From contig JBHGNT010000011.1 of assembly GCA_043228905.1 (NCBI GenBank), positions 10,106,001 to 10,170,000 on the forward strand: a DNA stretch of 64,000 nt, given 5' to 3'. Positions 11,401 to 23,800 of this stretch are shown here, piece after piece (the first letter of the stretch is position 1; each line of letters opens with the position of its first letter). The notes under the pieces are model-generated. The model had not been told where the DNA came from, made no database searches, and was given only the letters and a program-made list of their open reading frames with translations. Source of the DNA: Azolla caroliniana. Its lineage: Eukaryota; Polypodiophyta. Made by a program: the position numbers and the translations under genes.

Positions 11401-13995
11401 TCCTGTCAAGCTATAAGAAGAAAAAACTATATACCTCACAATTATCTTTGAAATAAGAAAGGACTAGGAGGAGAGAATAGCCAACATGGTGGAGCATAAT
11501 TCCAACGATCTTCATGTGATTCATCCAACCAGAGAGGTATTGACCACCATATTTTACGAAGTTTTTGCCTTTTCTTATGCACCTTTTCCGGTGTTCCTTT
11601 AATACTATCATTCTCCCTTAACTGTGTGCACCAAGTTGTCCCAAAACATCTTAATCATATCCACCACATTGTACTCGATGCCTTCATATTTCTTGCTGCA
11701 ACGACACTTCCACCACACCCATTAAGCATTAACTGAAAAAATATTCCAAACAAAAGAATTTCTAAAATATTTACCACCAACAATGTTTGGACGGACTGCT
11801 TCAATTGTATTCTCTGACATACGTTGAGCATGTTTTATGTTGCATGTTTGTTTGGCAACTTGAAAGCGAACGTGAATGTGTTTGCTTATAGTTTTCCCGA
11901 AATGGGCACGACTGTGATCTCGATTTCCGATGGTTGTGTGACATATCGATTCAGACTTTTGGCTACTCATCTTTACAGACATGAAGATTCGTTGTTCTTG
12001 GACAGCACATGACCTTCAACCATGTGACTATTCCAAATGTAAGACATCCTCTTGCCTTAGGGTACACTCGAATTTTTAGCCAACAAATGGCTTACCCACA
12101 AACTTGTCCACCTATATTCCACATTTCTCACTATTGGAATCTGACTTATAGTTCCATTAATGTTGGAGCAAGTACTTGTATTAGTTGTCCTAAACCCATA
12201 ACACAATGGCGAAGTTAGACGGAAACACTTTAGGATTTGTCTCATATATATGTAATCAATGATCTCGTTTGTTTTTTGTTTGAAACTTTTGGCAACAGGG
12301 TTATGTACTTCCACAATGAACATCAAAAGCTCGAATGCTTAATATTCCTTTTGAAAAGTACATAATTTGTAATCACTTTCTTTTTAATGGTTTTTAAATA
12401 CGACCTTTGATTAAGCGATAAATATGCCATTTTAGTCGCAATCGCATGATTGTGGCAGAATCAAATCCATTGTCAAGCATGTATTATATTATGTCATGAA
12501 ACATATAACCAAGTAAGCTTAATCAAATATTTTTATAATTATGCTACATATGTCATTCTATTAATCCATTGATGAAATTGGGTTGATGCTATTTTTATGT
12601 TGCCTTGAGCATAGTTTATGTTGATGCGGTGCAGTTCTAAACGTAATTCCAAGTTTGATATTATTTCCATTTGTTCATAAAAAATGTTGGAAGATGTATA
12701 TAGTTAGGTCTTTTGTTAAATGAGAACCTACCAAGTAATGGTTTACATCCATATGATGGTTTTGAAATAGCCAAAGTACCTATCCTAATAAAGGGTCATT
12801 GAAAAATGAGGACCAATGAGGAGGTAGGGGGCAAGGATGATACTCTGGAGAGAAAATTTGAGATTATAATCAAGAAGTGTTGGATGTGATAGTGTTACAA
12901 AGATGAGGAGAGGAGTTTGTGTAGATGTCATAGTAACCCCCTACAATAGTCAACATTGTTGGCGACCATTGTTCTTTCTCTAGAGTGGAGTAAACTCTTG
13001 TTATATTATTTTTGGGCGCCTAAGGATGTTCTTTGACTCTTGTTGTTCCCTTCTCTTTCTTAGTCTTATTCTTCGTCTCCTCACATACATGAAATTGTTG
13101 CTCTTTGTTATGGATTTTGACCTTGTCGGTAGAAATTAGAGATATCCTATGCATATTTTCCTTGCATTATAATGCTTGGGAGGTATAGCAAAAAAATGAG
13201 GATAATATTTTCCCCTTTGAATATGGGTCCCACTTGGACCCACGCCCATTTCTAGGATCATCTTCATTTCGTTAAACACAACAAACTTATCCACCTAAAG
13301 ATCATGCACTCCTCTCAATGAGAATGTTAATTCAAGGTACTATCAAAAATGTATGAAGTTGTGATTTTCATGATCTGTGCACTCAAATTAAGAACAAAGC
13401 ATTTTCTCGCGTACAATCTATTCAAACTTCAACCGACAAAAGATTTTCTTACAAACTTCTCCATTCAAAGCCACACATTTTTGGTTATGCAAAACAAGCT
13501 TGGAGCTCAAAATATGTTTTGACAATCGTGAATACACATATTTAGCTTGCAAAATATTGGTAAATGTTGTTGTCTCTATTTCTAGTGTTGTTTCCATCTA
13601 TGAAGAATGGATAGTTGTTCTTCTATCAAGGTTTTGCAAATTCTAAGTTGTCTCTTGTAGTGTAAGAACTCGGGGAAATTCATGTAACTTATTTCTCCTT
13701 AATAGAATTATTCTTATTAACATCCTACTATTGAAATGTACTATTTACAATTATGGCTATCAACTAAAATAAAATAATCAAACCACAAGACCAATCATTG
13801 AGTCTTGGACCTATGGATCAACTTTTTCTCCAATGGTATAATAAGTCTCAAAACATTAAAATATGAGTTCTCTTAGTATATAAACTCGAGAGACAGACAT
13901 GGATATCATAGTATGCATGACGTTAAAGTGTATCCTCCCAAGTTAGGACATGCCCACACAACATTGGTTTATTAGATTACATATTATTACTAATA
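11401..13995. other. AT-rich stretch, no recognisable feature
   Basis: Only short frames without motifs are present. I find no RNA gene or clear element boundary. Confidence 0.45.
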
Positions 13996-14577
13996 TTAAC
14001 ATGTTGGGACTATTTCTTTTTCCAAAAAAAGGAGCTACTTTCCCATTAGTTTGGAGATTTTTACAAATAGATTATACCAACAATCGGGGAATCATCCCCC
14101 GACTGAGTTCAAGAATATGAGACTGCGTAGATATCCTCCCTTACTTTCTACTTAATGTAAGTAGATATCTAGTGCTATGAACTAGTGGCAATCATCACCG
14201 GCCAACACGAGCCCGATCCTCTATCCTTCAATGAAGGGAGGGTGGGAGGTGAGTAGGAAACTGGGAGCTGGTAGTTCCACCTCGGGCCATTTCCTCCTTG
14301 CGTCACCATCAACGTGTTCATTTCTGCAAAAAGTGTAAGCGGGCAGGAACCATGTCACCGAAGTGCTGCAAACCTCGTCCAACTGCCCTCGTAGGCCGTT
14401 GATAATCACAAACGAAATATCCATGATTAGTTCCTCCGGGGGGGCGTACTAGATCTTGGAAGACCTTTAGGCAACGTGCTTTCCACACATACCAAAGGTT
14501 GAAGCCTACGATCAACATCCAAATCTCTTGGAAACGAGGGGATGCGATCTTCAAGCCTCTTTAACATGTTGGGACTA
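13996..14577 (-). mobile_element. 5'-truncated LINE fragment with a 17-bp target-site duplication
   Basis: The 17-mer ttaacatgttgggacta occurs at 13996-14012 and again at 14561-14577. The ~550 bp between them starts on the plus side with a T-rich run (tttctttttcc), as expected for the A-rich tail of a minus-strand non-LTR element. A minus-strand frame (14554-14318) contains IWMLIVGFNLWYVWKARC, which resembles the tryptophan-rich segment after the RT domain of plant L1-like elements. A direct repeat of this size flanking a tailed, 5'-truncated copy is the classic outcome of target-primed reverse transcription. The family assignment is tentative. Confidence 0.65.
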
Positions 14578-14980
14578 ATAATATTTCTGATTGTGAAATC
14601 ATAATAATGCCATAAAGAATACATTGCACCATAGAAGACAACTAAATCATATCATTTTGATAACAAGGAATTACAATTTACATTGGAATGAATTGGAGCG
14701 ATGAGCATAGAGTTTCTAGGAAAGAGAATGTCTATCTTTGAAACAAATGTTGTAATAATTGTTTCAATAGGACAAAAATAAATTCTGAAGGAAGCAAGGT
14801 GATATCATGATTCATAACCAATAAGAACCTACTTGTGGTGGCGTCAGGTGGCAGGCTAGTTAGTGTCATATTGACTTTATGATCGCAGTGTGAAAGGAAT
14901 GACAAAGTGAATGCGATACAAAACTAAGCAAACAAAATGTGGTTAATGCTAATCATGCACTTCTTATACTTAACCACTTT
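14578..14980. other. Non-coding stretch, nothing recognised
   Basis: No frame, repeat or RNA gene that I can support. Confidence 0.45.
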
Positions 14981-15387
14981 TGTTGAGATATCAAGCTCAG
15001 CTGGGTTTAGTTATTTAGTCAACCATGTAACTTAGTAGTTACATAATTAGAATCTAGTTAGAAGTGTTGACCTTAAAACCTTAAATAGGATTTTGTACTT
15101 AGTGGGGATGCATTCTAGATCCTCCACTACCAAGTTCATTAAACATAAGACTTACATCTTTGTACCTATATTCTCCTCCCATGATTGCACACTTGCACAT
15201 GAGATGTATATATACCTAATTGTGGGTATCTTTGTTTTTTGATGCTTATTAATATAGAGAAAGGTATTTAGCTACACTCTTGTTAATCATCCCCCGTTTA
15301 TCTCATTGTTCATAAGTGTAACTTCCTCATTCTCTTTCTCTCACACACATACACACACATATTACATAATCTTCCGCAGCTTAATCA
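14981..15387 (+). mobile_element. Solo-LTR-like block of Ty1/copia type
   Basis: The block begins TGTTGAGATATCAAGCTCA, closely resembling the LTR starts of Copia-A (TGTTGAGAATCAAGCTCAA) and Copia-B (TGTTGAGAGACAAGCTCAA). It has a TATA-like tatatata near 15208-15215, a pyrimidine-rich stretch and an ending cttccgcagcttaatca, like the cttccgcacgc...tca end of Copia-B. Its length (~405 bp) matches those LTRs. No internal domain follows and I see no clear TSD. A 20-bp perfect palindrome (15381-15400) spans its right edge. Confidence 0.5.
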
Positions 15388-16035
15388 CATATGTGATTAA
15401 CTTCTCACATAATTAGATACTAATTAACCCTTAGTTAATGACCTAATTATTACTTTTTAAAAAATGAGGAGATGGTGCTCAAACTCATACACCAATTCGA
15501 AATGATGAAAGATGCCTAAAATGATCTTGATATTAACAATTCTTATAGCTTAATATATGTCCTTGTATCTTGTAGATTTATCCTCCTCCTAGACTTTTGT
15601 TAATTGTCTTACTAACATTGGCCACAAAATGAACTATGACAATGTTTGTAGTTTTGACAATGCAAATATCCAAATTTGTGGATAAGATACAATCCATGCT
15701 TTTCAAAATTGCACTCTACATGTATTAATAGTTAACAACAAACGTGTTGAAATTGTGATGTCTTTCAATATTTGTACTAGAGGCTACTTCTTACAAGGGT
15801 GTTTGTCTTGAGAACCACCTCAAGATTGGTATGTAGGAACGTACCATTGTACACCCATTTGTTGGTGAGACGGGTGAGAGCGAATTACCCATGGATTGAC
15901 TACTAAAAAAGCTATAAACGCAATCATGCTTAAAAGGCAAGACTTTATACTTAATTAGGAAGTGATGTTACCATGTTCCCATGCACTTGATAGAAGAGTG
16001 AAGGACGCATGAAGTCACCAACATGCTATCAGATG
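15388..16035. other. Non-coding stretch between retroelement scraps
   Basis: No feature is supported. It may contain decayed RNase H sequence of the copia fragment that follows. Confidence 0.35.
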
Positions 16036-16385
16036 TTACCAATGTAAGACAATGATTAGAGAATTCAGAGTGCTCTTTTTCTTCCCTGCCAACAACATAT
16101 CATCTACATACAATACGAGAATAGTTGATTTGCCAGCTTCATCCTTTTTAGTGTATAAACAATGGTGTGCATGGCTTCGTTTAAACCCATGTTTGAGCAT
16201 AAATGCATCAAACTTCTTATACCATTGTATGGGGGCTTGTTTCAACCCATATAAGCTTCTTTTCAACGTGCATACCAGATGCTCTTTTCAGTGGCATATC
16301 CTTATGGTTGTTTCATGTACAACTCTTTGTCTAAATCACCATGCAAAAGGGATGTTTTAACATCCACTTGGAATTATTCCAAATC
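16036..16385 (-). pseudogene. Ty1/copia reverse transcriptase fragment
   Basis: Minus-strand translation reads QVDVKTSLLHGDLDKELYMK, a stop, then a frame with KRSLYGLKQAPIQWYKKFDA and ILVLYVDDMLLAG. These are the copia RT motifs in order, including an intact YVDD. Stops, a short frame change and the absence of gag, integrase or LTRs mark it as a scrap. It differs from the RT of Copia-B and Copia-C, so it is probably another family. Confidence 0.85.
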
Positions 16386-16629
16386 CAAGTGGTTATGATG
16401 TTACTGTATGAGATGTACGGAGAGTTTAGTGTAACGGGGGTGAAAGAGTAAAGAGTTGATGTGTATTTGTAAATGTGTACATATGTGTAATTGTGAATGT
16501 GAGTCGATACATATGTGAACACATGCACACGTGTGTGCATGTGGACAAATACGAGGAGGTGTGAGTGAATGATTAGCGTGAATGGACAAGGGGGCTTGCA
16601 CCCCTGTGTATCTACCCTATTATAACTAT
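16386..16629. other. TG-rich stretch left of Copia-A
   Basis: The sequence is rich in gtgtac/atgtgt words. No coding or LTR feature is visible, so the 3' end of Copia-A has been lost somewhere here. Confidence 0.45.
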
Positions 16630-19228
16630 TTAACCCCTTATGGGGAATGACGCCACCGAACTCACTATTGAGTGAGTCGACTCATCGTCGTCGAAGCGAT
16701 CATCTTTGTATTCCGACATTTTTGCCTTGCCTTTGTCCATCTTTGGGCTAGGCCGTGATGTGCTTTGATCGCTCAAAGGCTCTTGTGGTCCGCTCAATCG
16801 GGTCGTGATCAGACTTTCTTCGAACATGCGTGTAAGGCGATCTTCATCCTCTATCTCTTGTTCGGCGGATTCCGGGTCGAGCGGAGTTGGAGTTGGAGTT
16901 GTCTTTGGTGCGTACCAGGATGCGGACTTGTCAAAAACGACGTCTCGACTTACTCGAGATTTTCGAGTTGAAGGGTTGTAGCACTTGTACCCCTTTTGCT
17001 CTAGTGAGTATCCTACGAGGATACACTACTCTGACTTCGGGTCAAGCTTTTGACGCTTCTCGTCGGGGATGTGCACGTACGCTATCGCGCCGAATATCCG
17101 GGTGTGCGATAAGTCCGGCTTCTTTCCGAAGTATTTTTCGTGCGGAGTGACCTCGTGCACGCCGGATGTTGTGCATCGGTTCATTAGGTAGACGATCGTA
17201 TTTGCAGCTTCGGCCCAATATGACTTGGGCATATGCTTCTCGTTCATCATGGCCCGCGCTACTTCGAGGATGAGCTGATTTTTACGCTCGGCTACTCCGT
17301 TTTGTTGCGGAGTGTGTCGGCAAGTGAATTCTCGCCGAATTCCTTCCTTTCGGAGATACGCCGTGAAATCGTCTGAGAAGTACTCCTTGCCGCCATCCGA
17401 TCGAAGACAACATACATGTCGGCCCGTGGCTTTCTCGACTTCATTCTTGAATGTTTGGAAGTGTTCGAACACTTCGCTCTTTTGCCGCATCAGGTAGATC
17501 CAAGTGTGCCTGGAGAAGTCGTCGATGAAGAGCACGTAATATCGACATTCGCCGAATGTAGCCGTCTGCACCGGTCCCCATACGTCAGAATGGACTACGT
17601 TGAGTAGACCTTTGCTCACGTTCCGCTCTTTCGGGAATGGGTGTCGGTGTTGCTTGCCGAATTGGCACGCTTCGCATACACCTTCAATATCCTTCTCTTT
17701 GAATGTCGGGAGTCTGATGACGACTGCTTTCGATTTCATTGCTTTGAGTTTGTTGAGATTGATGTGGCCGATTCGCTTGTGCCACAACTCTATGTTAGAG
17801 TCGGCTTTCATGCCCTTTGTGAACATGGCCGATTTCATCTCGTGTGAGTTGAGAATGAACATTCGGCCCTCTCTTCGTCCGCGTGCAATGAGTCGGCGCT
17901 CTTTATCAATGAAGCAATTGCCTTGATTAAAGCGAACTTGCATCCCTTGCTCTACAATTTGGCCGACGGAGACCAAATTCTTTGTAATGGTTGGTACATG
18001 CAAGACATTTTTAATGTAATTTTGCTTACCTTCTTTTCCGAACGGAACATTGCCGATGTGCCGAATCGGGTGCGTAGTGTCGTCTCCGGTTTTGACATAG
18101 CCGGGTCGGTCCGGCTCTCGAAGTTCTCGGAACCATTCTTGATGTGATGTTATATGGTTCGAGGCACCGGAATCGACGAACCATACGTCTTCCGGACCGG
18201 AGGCACTAGTTGAGGTAGAGGCCGACATAGAGTTTGTTCTATGTTTCATCATGAACATTCCGCCACGGTCGGAGTTGTGTGCATACATTCCGCCACAATC
18301 TTCGTAGTCAGAGTTGTGCCCGTACATTCCGCCACGGTCAGAGTTCTGTGCATACATTCCGCCATGATCTTCGTAGTCGGAGTTGTGCACGTAATTCGTG
18401 AGTTGTTGGCTTGTGGAAGTCGTTTCACGCATCTTCTTTTGGCACTCTTCTTCGTGGTGGCCGAGCTTTCCGCAATATCCACATTCGGTTGCGTTTTGAC
18501 GGCTCAGGCCGGAGTGGAAGCTCCCCCTTCTTGTGAAGGTTCCTCGTTGGCTTCCGTTTTGCGGCCAAAATTGGGAGTTGTTATCGTAGGTCGGACCTCG
18601 TCCGCCTTGTCCTTGGCCGAATCGGCCTCTCGCTAGTCCGTGTCCTCTTCCTCCGTTCGAGTGTGTGTAGAGCTTGTGGTTTTCTTCGACCAATAGCATA
18701 GATAGAGCTCGAAGAAGGAGGGAGATTTCTCCCTTGCTAGAACGGCGGTTCGCATTGCGCTGAACCGTGGTGCGAGGCCGCCGAGGCATATTTGCACCAT
18801 CTCATCATCATCTATACTTACGCTTATCGAGCCGAGCGAGTCGCAAAGCTCCTTGATCTTCAAGGTGTATGTCATGATGGACATGTCCCTTTGTTGAATG
18901 TTGTTCAACTCTTGGCGGAGTTGAATTCTTCTTGCGGTTGTGTTCGGGCGAAAATCTTTCGTAGATTTTCCCATGCCTCCTTCGGCGCCTTGGCTTCGCG
19001 AATGTAGCCGAGCATGTGACCGTGAACACATATCGCCAAGCAATACTTCACGCGGCTTGCGGCTTGCTCCCATGTCGCGTATCCGGGAGTCGCTTCGGCG
19101 GGTCGGTCTTCGTGCTCTCCTTTGATGTAGCTCCAATAGCCTTGTCCGACAAGGTATTGGTGCATCTTGTACTCCCAAGATGCAAAGTTGTTTCGATCCA
19201 ACTTCTCGGTAGGGAGAGCGCTCCCCAT
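16630..19228 (-). pseudogene. Copia-A gag-protease-integrase remnant
   Basis: Gag starts at 19228 (MGSALPTEKLDRNNFASW) and runs in one frame to about 18930, in a second to about 18690, then in a third. These two frameshifts break it. The third frame carries an intact zinc knuckle (CGYCGKLGHHEEEC), protease (WFVDSGASNH), the GAG-pre-integrase HHCC region (LWHKRIGH...CEACQFGKQH) and integrase core residues in HSDVWGP, LRSDGGKEYF and NGVAERKN. An in-frame TAG near 17029 interrupts SE*CILVGYS, after which the frame continues to 16630 through an acidic/proline-rich linker. RT and RNase H are absent. Confidence 0.9.
18261..18398 (-). repeat. Two 69-bp in-frame repeats in Copia-A gag
   Basis: The word cgcca(c/t) recurs at 18261, 18291, 18330 and 18360, so a 30+39-bp unit is repeated twice. 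It encodes the alternating peptide NSDYED-GGMYA-NSDRGGMY just downstream of the zinc knuckle. The 69-bp length keeps the frame. Confidence 0.8.
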
Positions 19229-19389
19229 TTGAGTATTTATTGTGTTGATTCTTCTTCTTCTTCTTCTCTCTTCGAATGCGAGCTATGTAGCGAAACTACG
19301 ATAGCGATGAGCTGGTTCTTGGTCGTCGGCGTAGAGCACAACACACGATCACGATGAGGCGAATGGGCTATAGATCAAGCTACGAAATT

Positions 19390-19401
19390 GCTATGATACC
19401 A
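19390..19401 (-). promoter_or_regulatory. Copia-A primer binding site (initiator Met tRNA type)
   Basis: The minus strand reads TGGTATCATAGC immediately after the LTR end. This is one base from the TGGTATCAGAGC site used by many plant retrotransposons and complementary to initiator tRNA-Met. Confidence 0.85.
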
Positions 19402-19793
19402 TGTAAAGAATCGGGTATGATTCTTGTGTAGCGGAATAGGTGTGAACTGTGTGTCTGTATGAGAGAGAGAGAGAGAGAGTGAGAGAGACAAGGAGTAAGA
19501 CACAGAGTATACGCAAGGTAGATTATATTAACAAAGGAGAAAGACTCAACTTAATACAAGGTGAGAGGAGGGTGCTTTATATAGTCACCCTCTCTCTTCA
19601 TTAACTACAAGACTCATGGAGCATGGGAAATGTGAAAGCTCATAAGTTATGTGTCATAGAATATGATTCTATGACTCATACTAAATGCTAGAATACAAAG
19701 TGGTGACATAATGGTGACTCTTGACCGTTGGAGTGTCTCTTCACTCTCAAGGTGAGTTCACACACTAGACCAAGTTGAGCTTGATTCTCAACA
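19402..19793 (-). repeat. Copia-A 5' LTR
   Basis: The block begins (minus) TGTTGAGAATCAAGC and ends in CA next to the primer binding site. A TATA box (tatataaag) lies near 19571-19580 on the minus strand, and a (GA)n run sits at about 19464-19482. The partner LTR is not in the window. Confidence 0.85.
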
Positions 19794-20347
19794 ATATTGC
19801 TTATTTCAAATCCAAAGAGGAAGTTATTGTCTTTGGTGACATGAATGCTCGCACAAGAATCTTTCATGCCACATATCTCAAGGATGCAAGAGGATATGCA
19901 AATGTATAATCGATCTTCTAGCAATCAAAAAGATCCGGACCAATTTGGGAAACTACTCCTACAAATGTGCAATAGTACCGGATTGCTTATTGCAAATGGT
20001 GTTTCCTTATGGCCCAATACTAACAGCTTTATATGTAGAAAACACAATGGAAATAGTGTGATTGACTATGTGCTACTTTCCGAAGGTATTTCGGATCGTA
20101 TACATAAATTCTCACTGGGGGAATGGACACCGGAATCCGATCATAGGAATTTATGTATTGATCTCAAATGTATGCATAGGTTTGATTGCGAGAAGGTCAT
20201 TGAAGATTATAAACAAACACACTTGAGCATGAATCTTAAGCGAGCGCCCATGTATTCCAAGATGGTTGAGGATATGTTACAAATGACAAAGACACAACAT
20301 GGTGCCACACTAGAATGCAAATGGGAAGCTTTTAAGAATGTCATTCT
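19794..20347 (+). pseudogene. LINE endonuclease fragment (left part, split by Copia-B)
   Basis: Plus-strand translation starts EEVIVFGDMNART, the GDMN catalytic motif of the apurinic-type endonuclease domain of non-LTR elements. After a frameshift near 19900 it continues to NSVIDYVLLSEGISDRI and GEWTPESDHRNL, containing the terminal SDH motif. The 5' part is lost against the Copia-A LTR. The frame breaks at 20347, where the Copia-B LTR begins, and the RT part resumes at 25906. Confidence 0.85.
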
Positions 20348-20759
20348 TGTTGAGAGACAAGCTCAACATTTGTGCGTAATACGATGCGTAACCAGTGCGT
20401 AGACTGGGTGCATGAAACTGGTATGCAGACCGGTGCGTAGAAAGGCCGTATCGGTGCGTAGACCGAAAGGCTGTTAGAAAGATATTCCTCGTAAGGAATA
20501 GTTTTGGGAGTAAGTGTCGAGGCTCATTTATGAGCAGTCAAGTACTGTCAGTACTTGTGTCAACCATTGTCAGGGCTTGTATAAAAGTGCTCATTGAGCA
20601 CATCCTATGTACAAACAGAGTATTATTTTCGAATTTAACTTCTTGTGTTACTCTCTCTCTGTCTCTCCTGTGCGTATTGTGAAAACCTAAGCTTTCCATT
20701 AAACCTGCGTTTTCTGTTGTTCGGTTTTCCTATATTGCTTCTGCACGCCATTCTTTTCA
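20348..20759 (+). repeat. Copia-B 5' LTR
   Basis: It starts TGTTGAGAGACAAGC and ends ...cattcttttca directly before the primer binding site. A TATA box (tataaaag) is at 20580-20587, followed by a pyrimidine-rich leader. A gtgcgta-containing array near 20373-20460 is expanded relative to the 3' LTR. Confidence 0.88.
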
Positions 20760-20771
20760 TGGTATCAGAGC
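20760..20771 (+). promoter_or_regulatory. Copia-B primer binding site
   Basis: TGGTATCAGAGC is a perfect match to the plant initiator tRNA-Met-type site and lies immediately after the 5' LTR. Confidence 0.95.
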
Positions 20772-20841
20772 GCGAGGGTTGAGAACCTCTGCAGCTGACT
20801 TTGCTTGAAGGAAAAACCAATGAAGAGAAACAAGAAAAACG

Positions 20842-23800
20842 ATGGACAGAGGAATGGCTAGCTCGCTTCCAACGGAGAAGCTCGACAGAACCAACTACGC
20901 ATCTTGGTCCTACAAGATGCACCAGTACCTGCTCAGACACGGTTACTGGAGCTATGTCAATGGAGCAAATGACACAACACCCGATTCGACACACAAAGAC
21001 TTCTCGGCGTGGGAACAATCGGCGAGCAGAGTGCTATACTGCTTTGCGTCTTGTGTGGGTGAACAACTGCTAAGCTATGTTCGGGATGCAAAAACGCCGA
21101 AGGGTGCATGGGAAAATCTAAAGAAGATTTTCACCGCGAGCACCACAACCAGGAAGCTTCAACTTCGACAGGAGTTGAGCAACCTACGACAACGCGATTT
21201 GTTGGTGGCTGACTATACCTCGAAGATTAAGGACATATGCGACTCCTTAGCTTCTATCGATGTGAACATCGAGGAAAGCGAGATGGTCCAGGTCTGTCTC
21301 GGGGGTTTGGCGTCAAAGTTCGGGGCGTTCTGAACTGCAGTGTGTACTCGGGAGAATACGCCGTCCTTTTTCGACTTACAGTCGATGCTCCTGGTAGAGG
21401 AGAACCACGCGGGTGCGTCGACGAGCATGCACACCGACAACAAGATGTTGTACATGGAGGGAGAAAGGCTCCGTGGTCGTGGCGGACGAGGCGAGTCGGT
21501 ACGCAATGGAGGCGGCCGACGGGATCAAGGAAGAACGCACCGAAGTGATGCCGACAGCAATTCCGGACCCTCCGGAAACAGGGGGAGTCGAGGCGACGAG
21601 AACCAGAAAGGGAAATCCGCCACAGAATGCTGGTACTGTGGCAAGAAAGGCCACAGGGAGTGCGAGTGCTGGAAGAAGCGCGCCAAGTCGGAGAGGTCTG
21701 GTTCTGGACATACCGACAAAGGAAATCGACAACGATCGCACTACGCCGAAGGATCTGGAAAAGCCGGAAAAGGCTCAGTCTTCATGACGAGACACGAAGC
21801 AAACTCAATGAAACAGTCCGCCCCGAAATCAGACGAGGTGTGGTATGTCGACTCCGGCGTGTCAAACCACATGACGTGCCACAAGGAGTGGTTCTCATAC
21901 CTTGGGAAACCGACGCAACCAGGAGTAGTCGCAACTGGAGACGACACTCCGCATCCGATCGCGAATGTCAGTGAAGTTCCCTTGAGCCATGTCGGGCAGA
22001 AAGGGAAACTTATGAACGTGTTACACGTCCCGACCATCATGAAGAATCTGGTGTCGGTCGGGCAGATCGTCGACCAGGGGATGCAGGTTCGGTTTACGCA
22101 TCTTGGGTGCTTCATTGAGGAAGAAGGCCGTATTATTGCGCAAGGGCACAGAGATGGGAGGATGTTTATCCTCGATTCTACTGACGGTGGCACCGCAATG
22201 TTCGCGAAGGGACAAAAAGTCGAGTCGGACATTGACTTATGGCACAAACGGATAGGCCACGTCAACTATCAGTGGCTTCAAGACCTGCAATCGAAACAAG
22301 TGGTGTTTGGATTGCCCAAATTTAGTGGCCGGAAGGTACAAATTTGTGAAGCCTGCCAGCTTGGGAAGCAACACCAACTTCCTTTCCCAAACGAGCGTAA
22401 CCAGAGCCGGAACAAGCTAGACTTGATACACTCTGATGTGTGGGGGCCGGCACAAAACGTTAGTCTTGGCGGGAGCCGATATTTTGTCTCCTTCATCGAC
22501 GACTACACGCGGCACACGTGGATCTACCTCATTGAGAGGAAAAGCGAAGTCTTCGACTGTTTCCGGGACCTCAAAGGGTTCGTGGAAACGGAAACAGGAA
22601 GAAAGATCAAGTGCCTGCGGTCGGATGGCGGAAAAGAATACTTTTCCGGTCAATTCAACGATTATCTACAACAGATGGGAATTCGGCGCGAATTCAGTTG
22701 TAGATACACGCCGGAGCAAAACGGCGTGGCCGAGAGAAAAAATCGGTCAGTTGTGGAAGCTGCACGCGCAATGCTGGAGGAGAAGAGCTTGCCCAAGTTC
22801 TATTGGGCTGAGGCGGTAAGAACCGCGGTATACATCCAGAACCGGATCGGAGAAAAAGTGTCGGCGCACGAGCTATACTTTGGAACAAAGCCGAACTTGC
22901 GACACTTACGAGTTTTCAGTAGCATTGCGTATGTACATGTGCCGAAGGAGAAAAGGAGGAAGTTGGATGCAAAAGCTGAGAAGTGTATCTTGGTCAGCTA
23001 TTCGAACGAGCAGAAGGGTTATAAGTGCTATAACCCGCGCACCAAACAACCGCACGTGAGCCGCGACGTTGTGTTTGATGAGTCCGCGTCCTGGTACTTG
23101 CCTCCGACTTCGGACCTCACCTCCAATCCGAGTTCTGACGATGAGGACAACGAGGCCGAGATGCCTCCGGCTGAGCCTGAAATCGGGACCCACGAAGAGA
23201 GTCCGATTTCGTTTCGGTTAAGTGGACCATATGGACGATTGAGTCGATACGACCAGTCCGATGAAGAGCCGGCGAGTAGTGGAGACTCGGCCGTGCATTT
23301 CCCGCGTAGGAAGCCGAGGAGACGGCTTACACGCGAAGAGAAAGGGAAGAAGAAGGTGTCGGATTCTGGCACGGATAGGAATGAGTCAGACCAACGCGAG
23401 TCTGACTTCGAGGGAAGCGGTGACGGGCCTTCAGGAACGAAGTCCGCGTCGGCCGAGAAGACCTCGACATCGGCTAATGACCGATTATGACGATCTACCC
23501 GCCAAAAGAACCCAGTTGTGCGGTTCGGATACAATGAGTACATGGCACATCACTATGCGTACATGACCCGTGTAGTGGAAATGCGTGAGCCAGAGAGCTA
23601 CGCAGAAGCGGCGAAGGACGCGAATTGGCGCGTCGCGATGGAGGAAGAGATGCACGCATTGGCGGAAAACGAGACCTGGGACCTGGTTGACGCACCGACG
23701 GGTGTGAAGCCGATCGGATGTAGGTGGGTGTACAAGGTCAAGTACAACACCGATGGCTTGGTCAACCGATACAAGGCCCGGTTAGTGGCAAAAGGCTACG

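Larger units (their letters stand above)
16630..19793 (-). mobile_element. Copia-A: truncated Ty1/copia element with 5' LTR
   Basis: Reading leftward: 5' LTR (19793-19402), initiator-Met-type primer binding site, gag, protease and integrase. The element stops in the linker before RT. No RT, RNase H, polypurine tract or 3' LTR follows, so the 3' half is missing. Its right edge abuts a LINE fragment at 19794. Its linker (LSGPQEPLSDQSTSRPSPKM) is close to that of Copia-D, suggesting one family. Confidence 0.9.

Noticed and set aside
15381-15400. 20-bp perfect palindrome ttaatcacat/atgtgattaa as a regulatory operator
   Set aside because: It spans the edge of a solo-LTR-like block in non-coding DNA and has no gene nearby.
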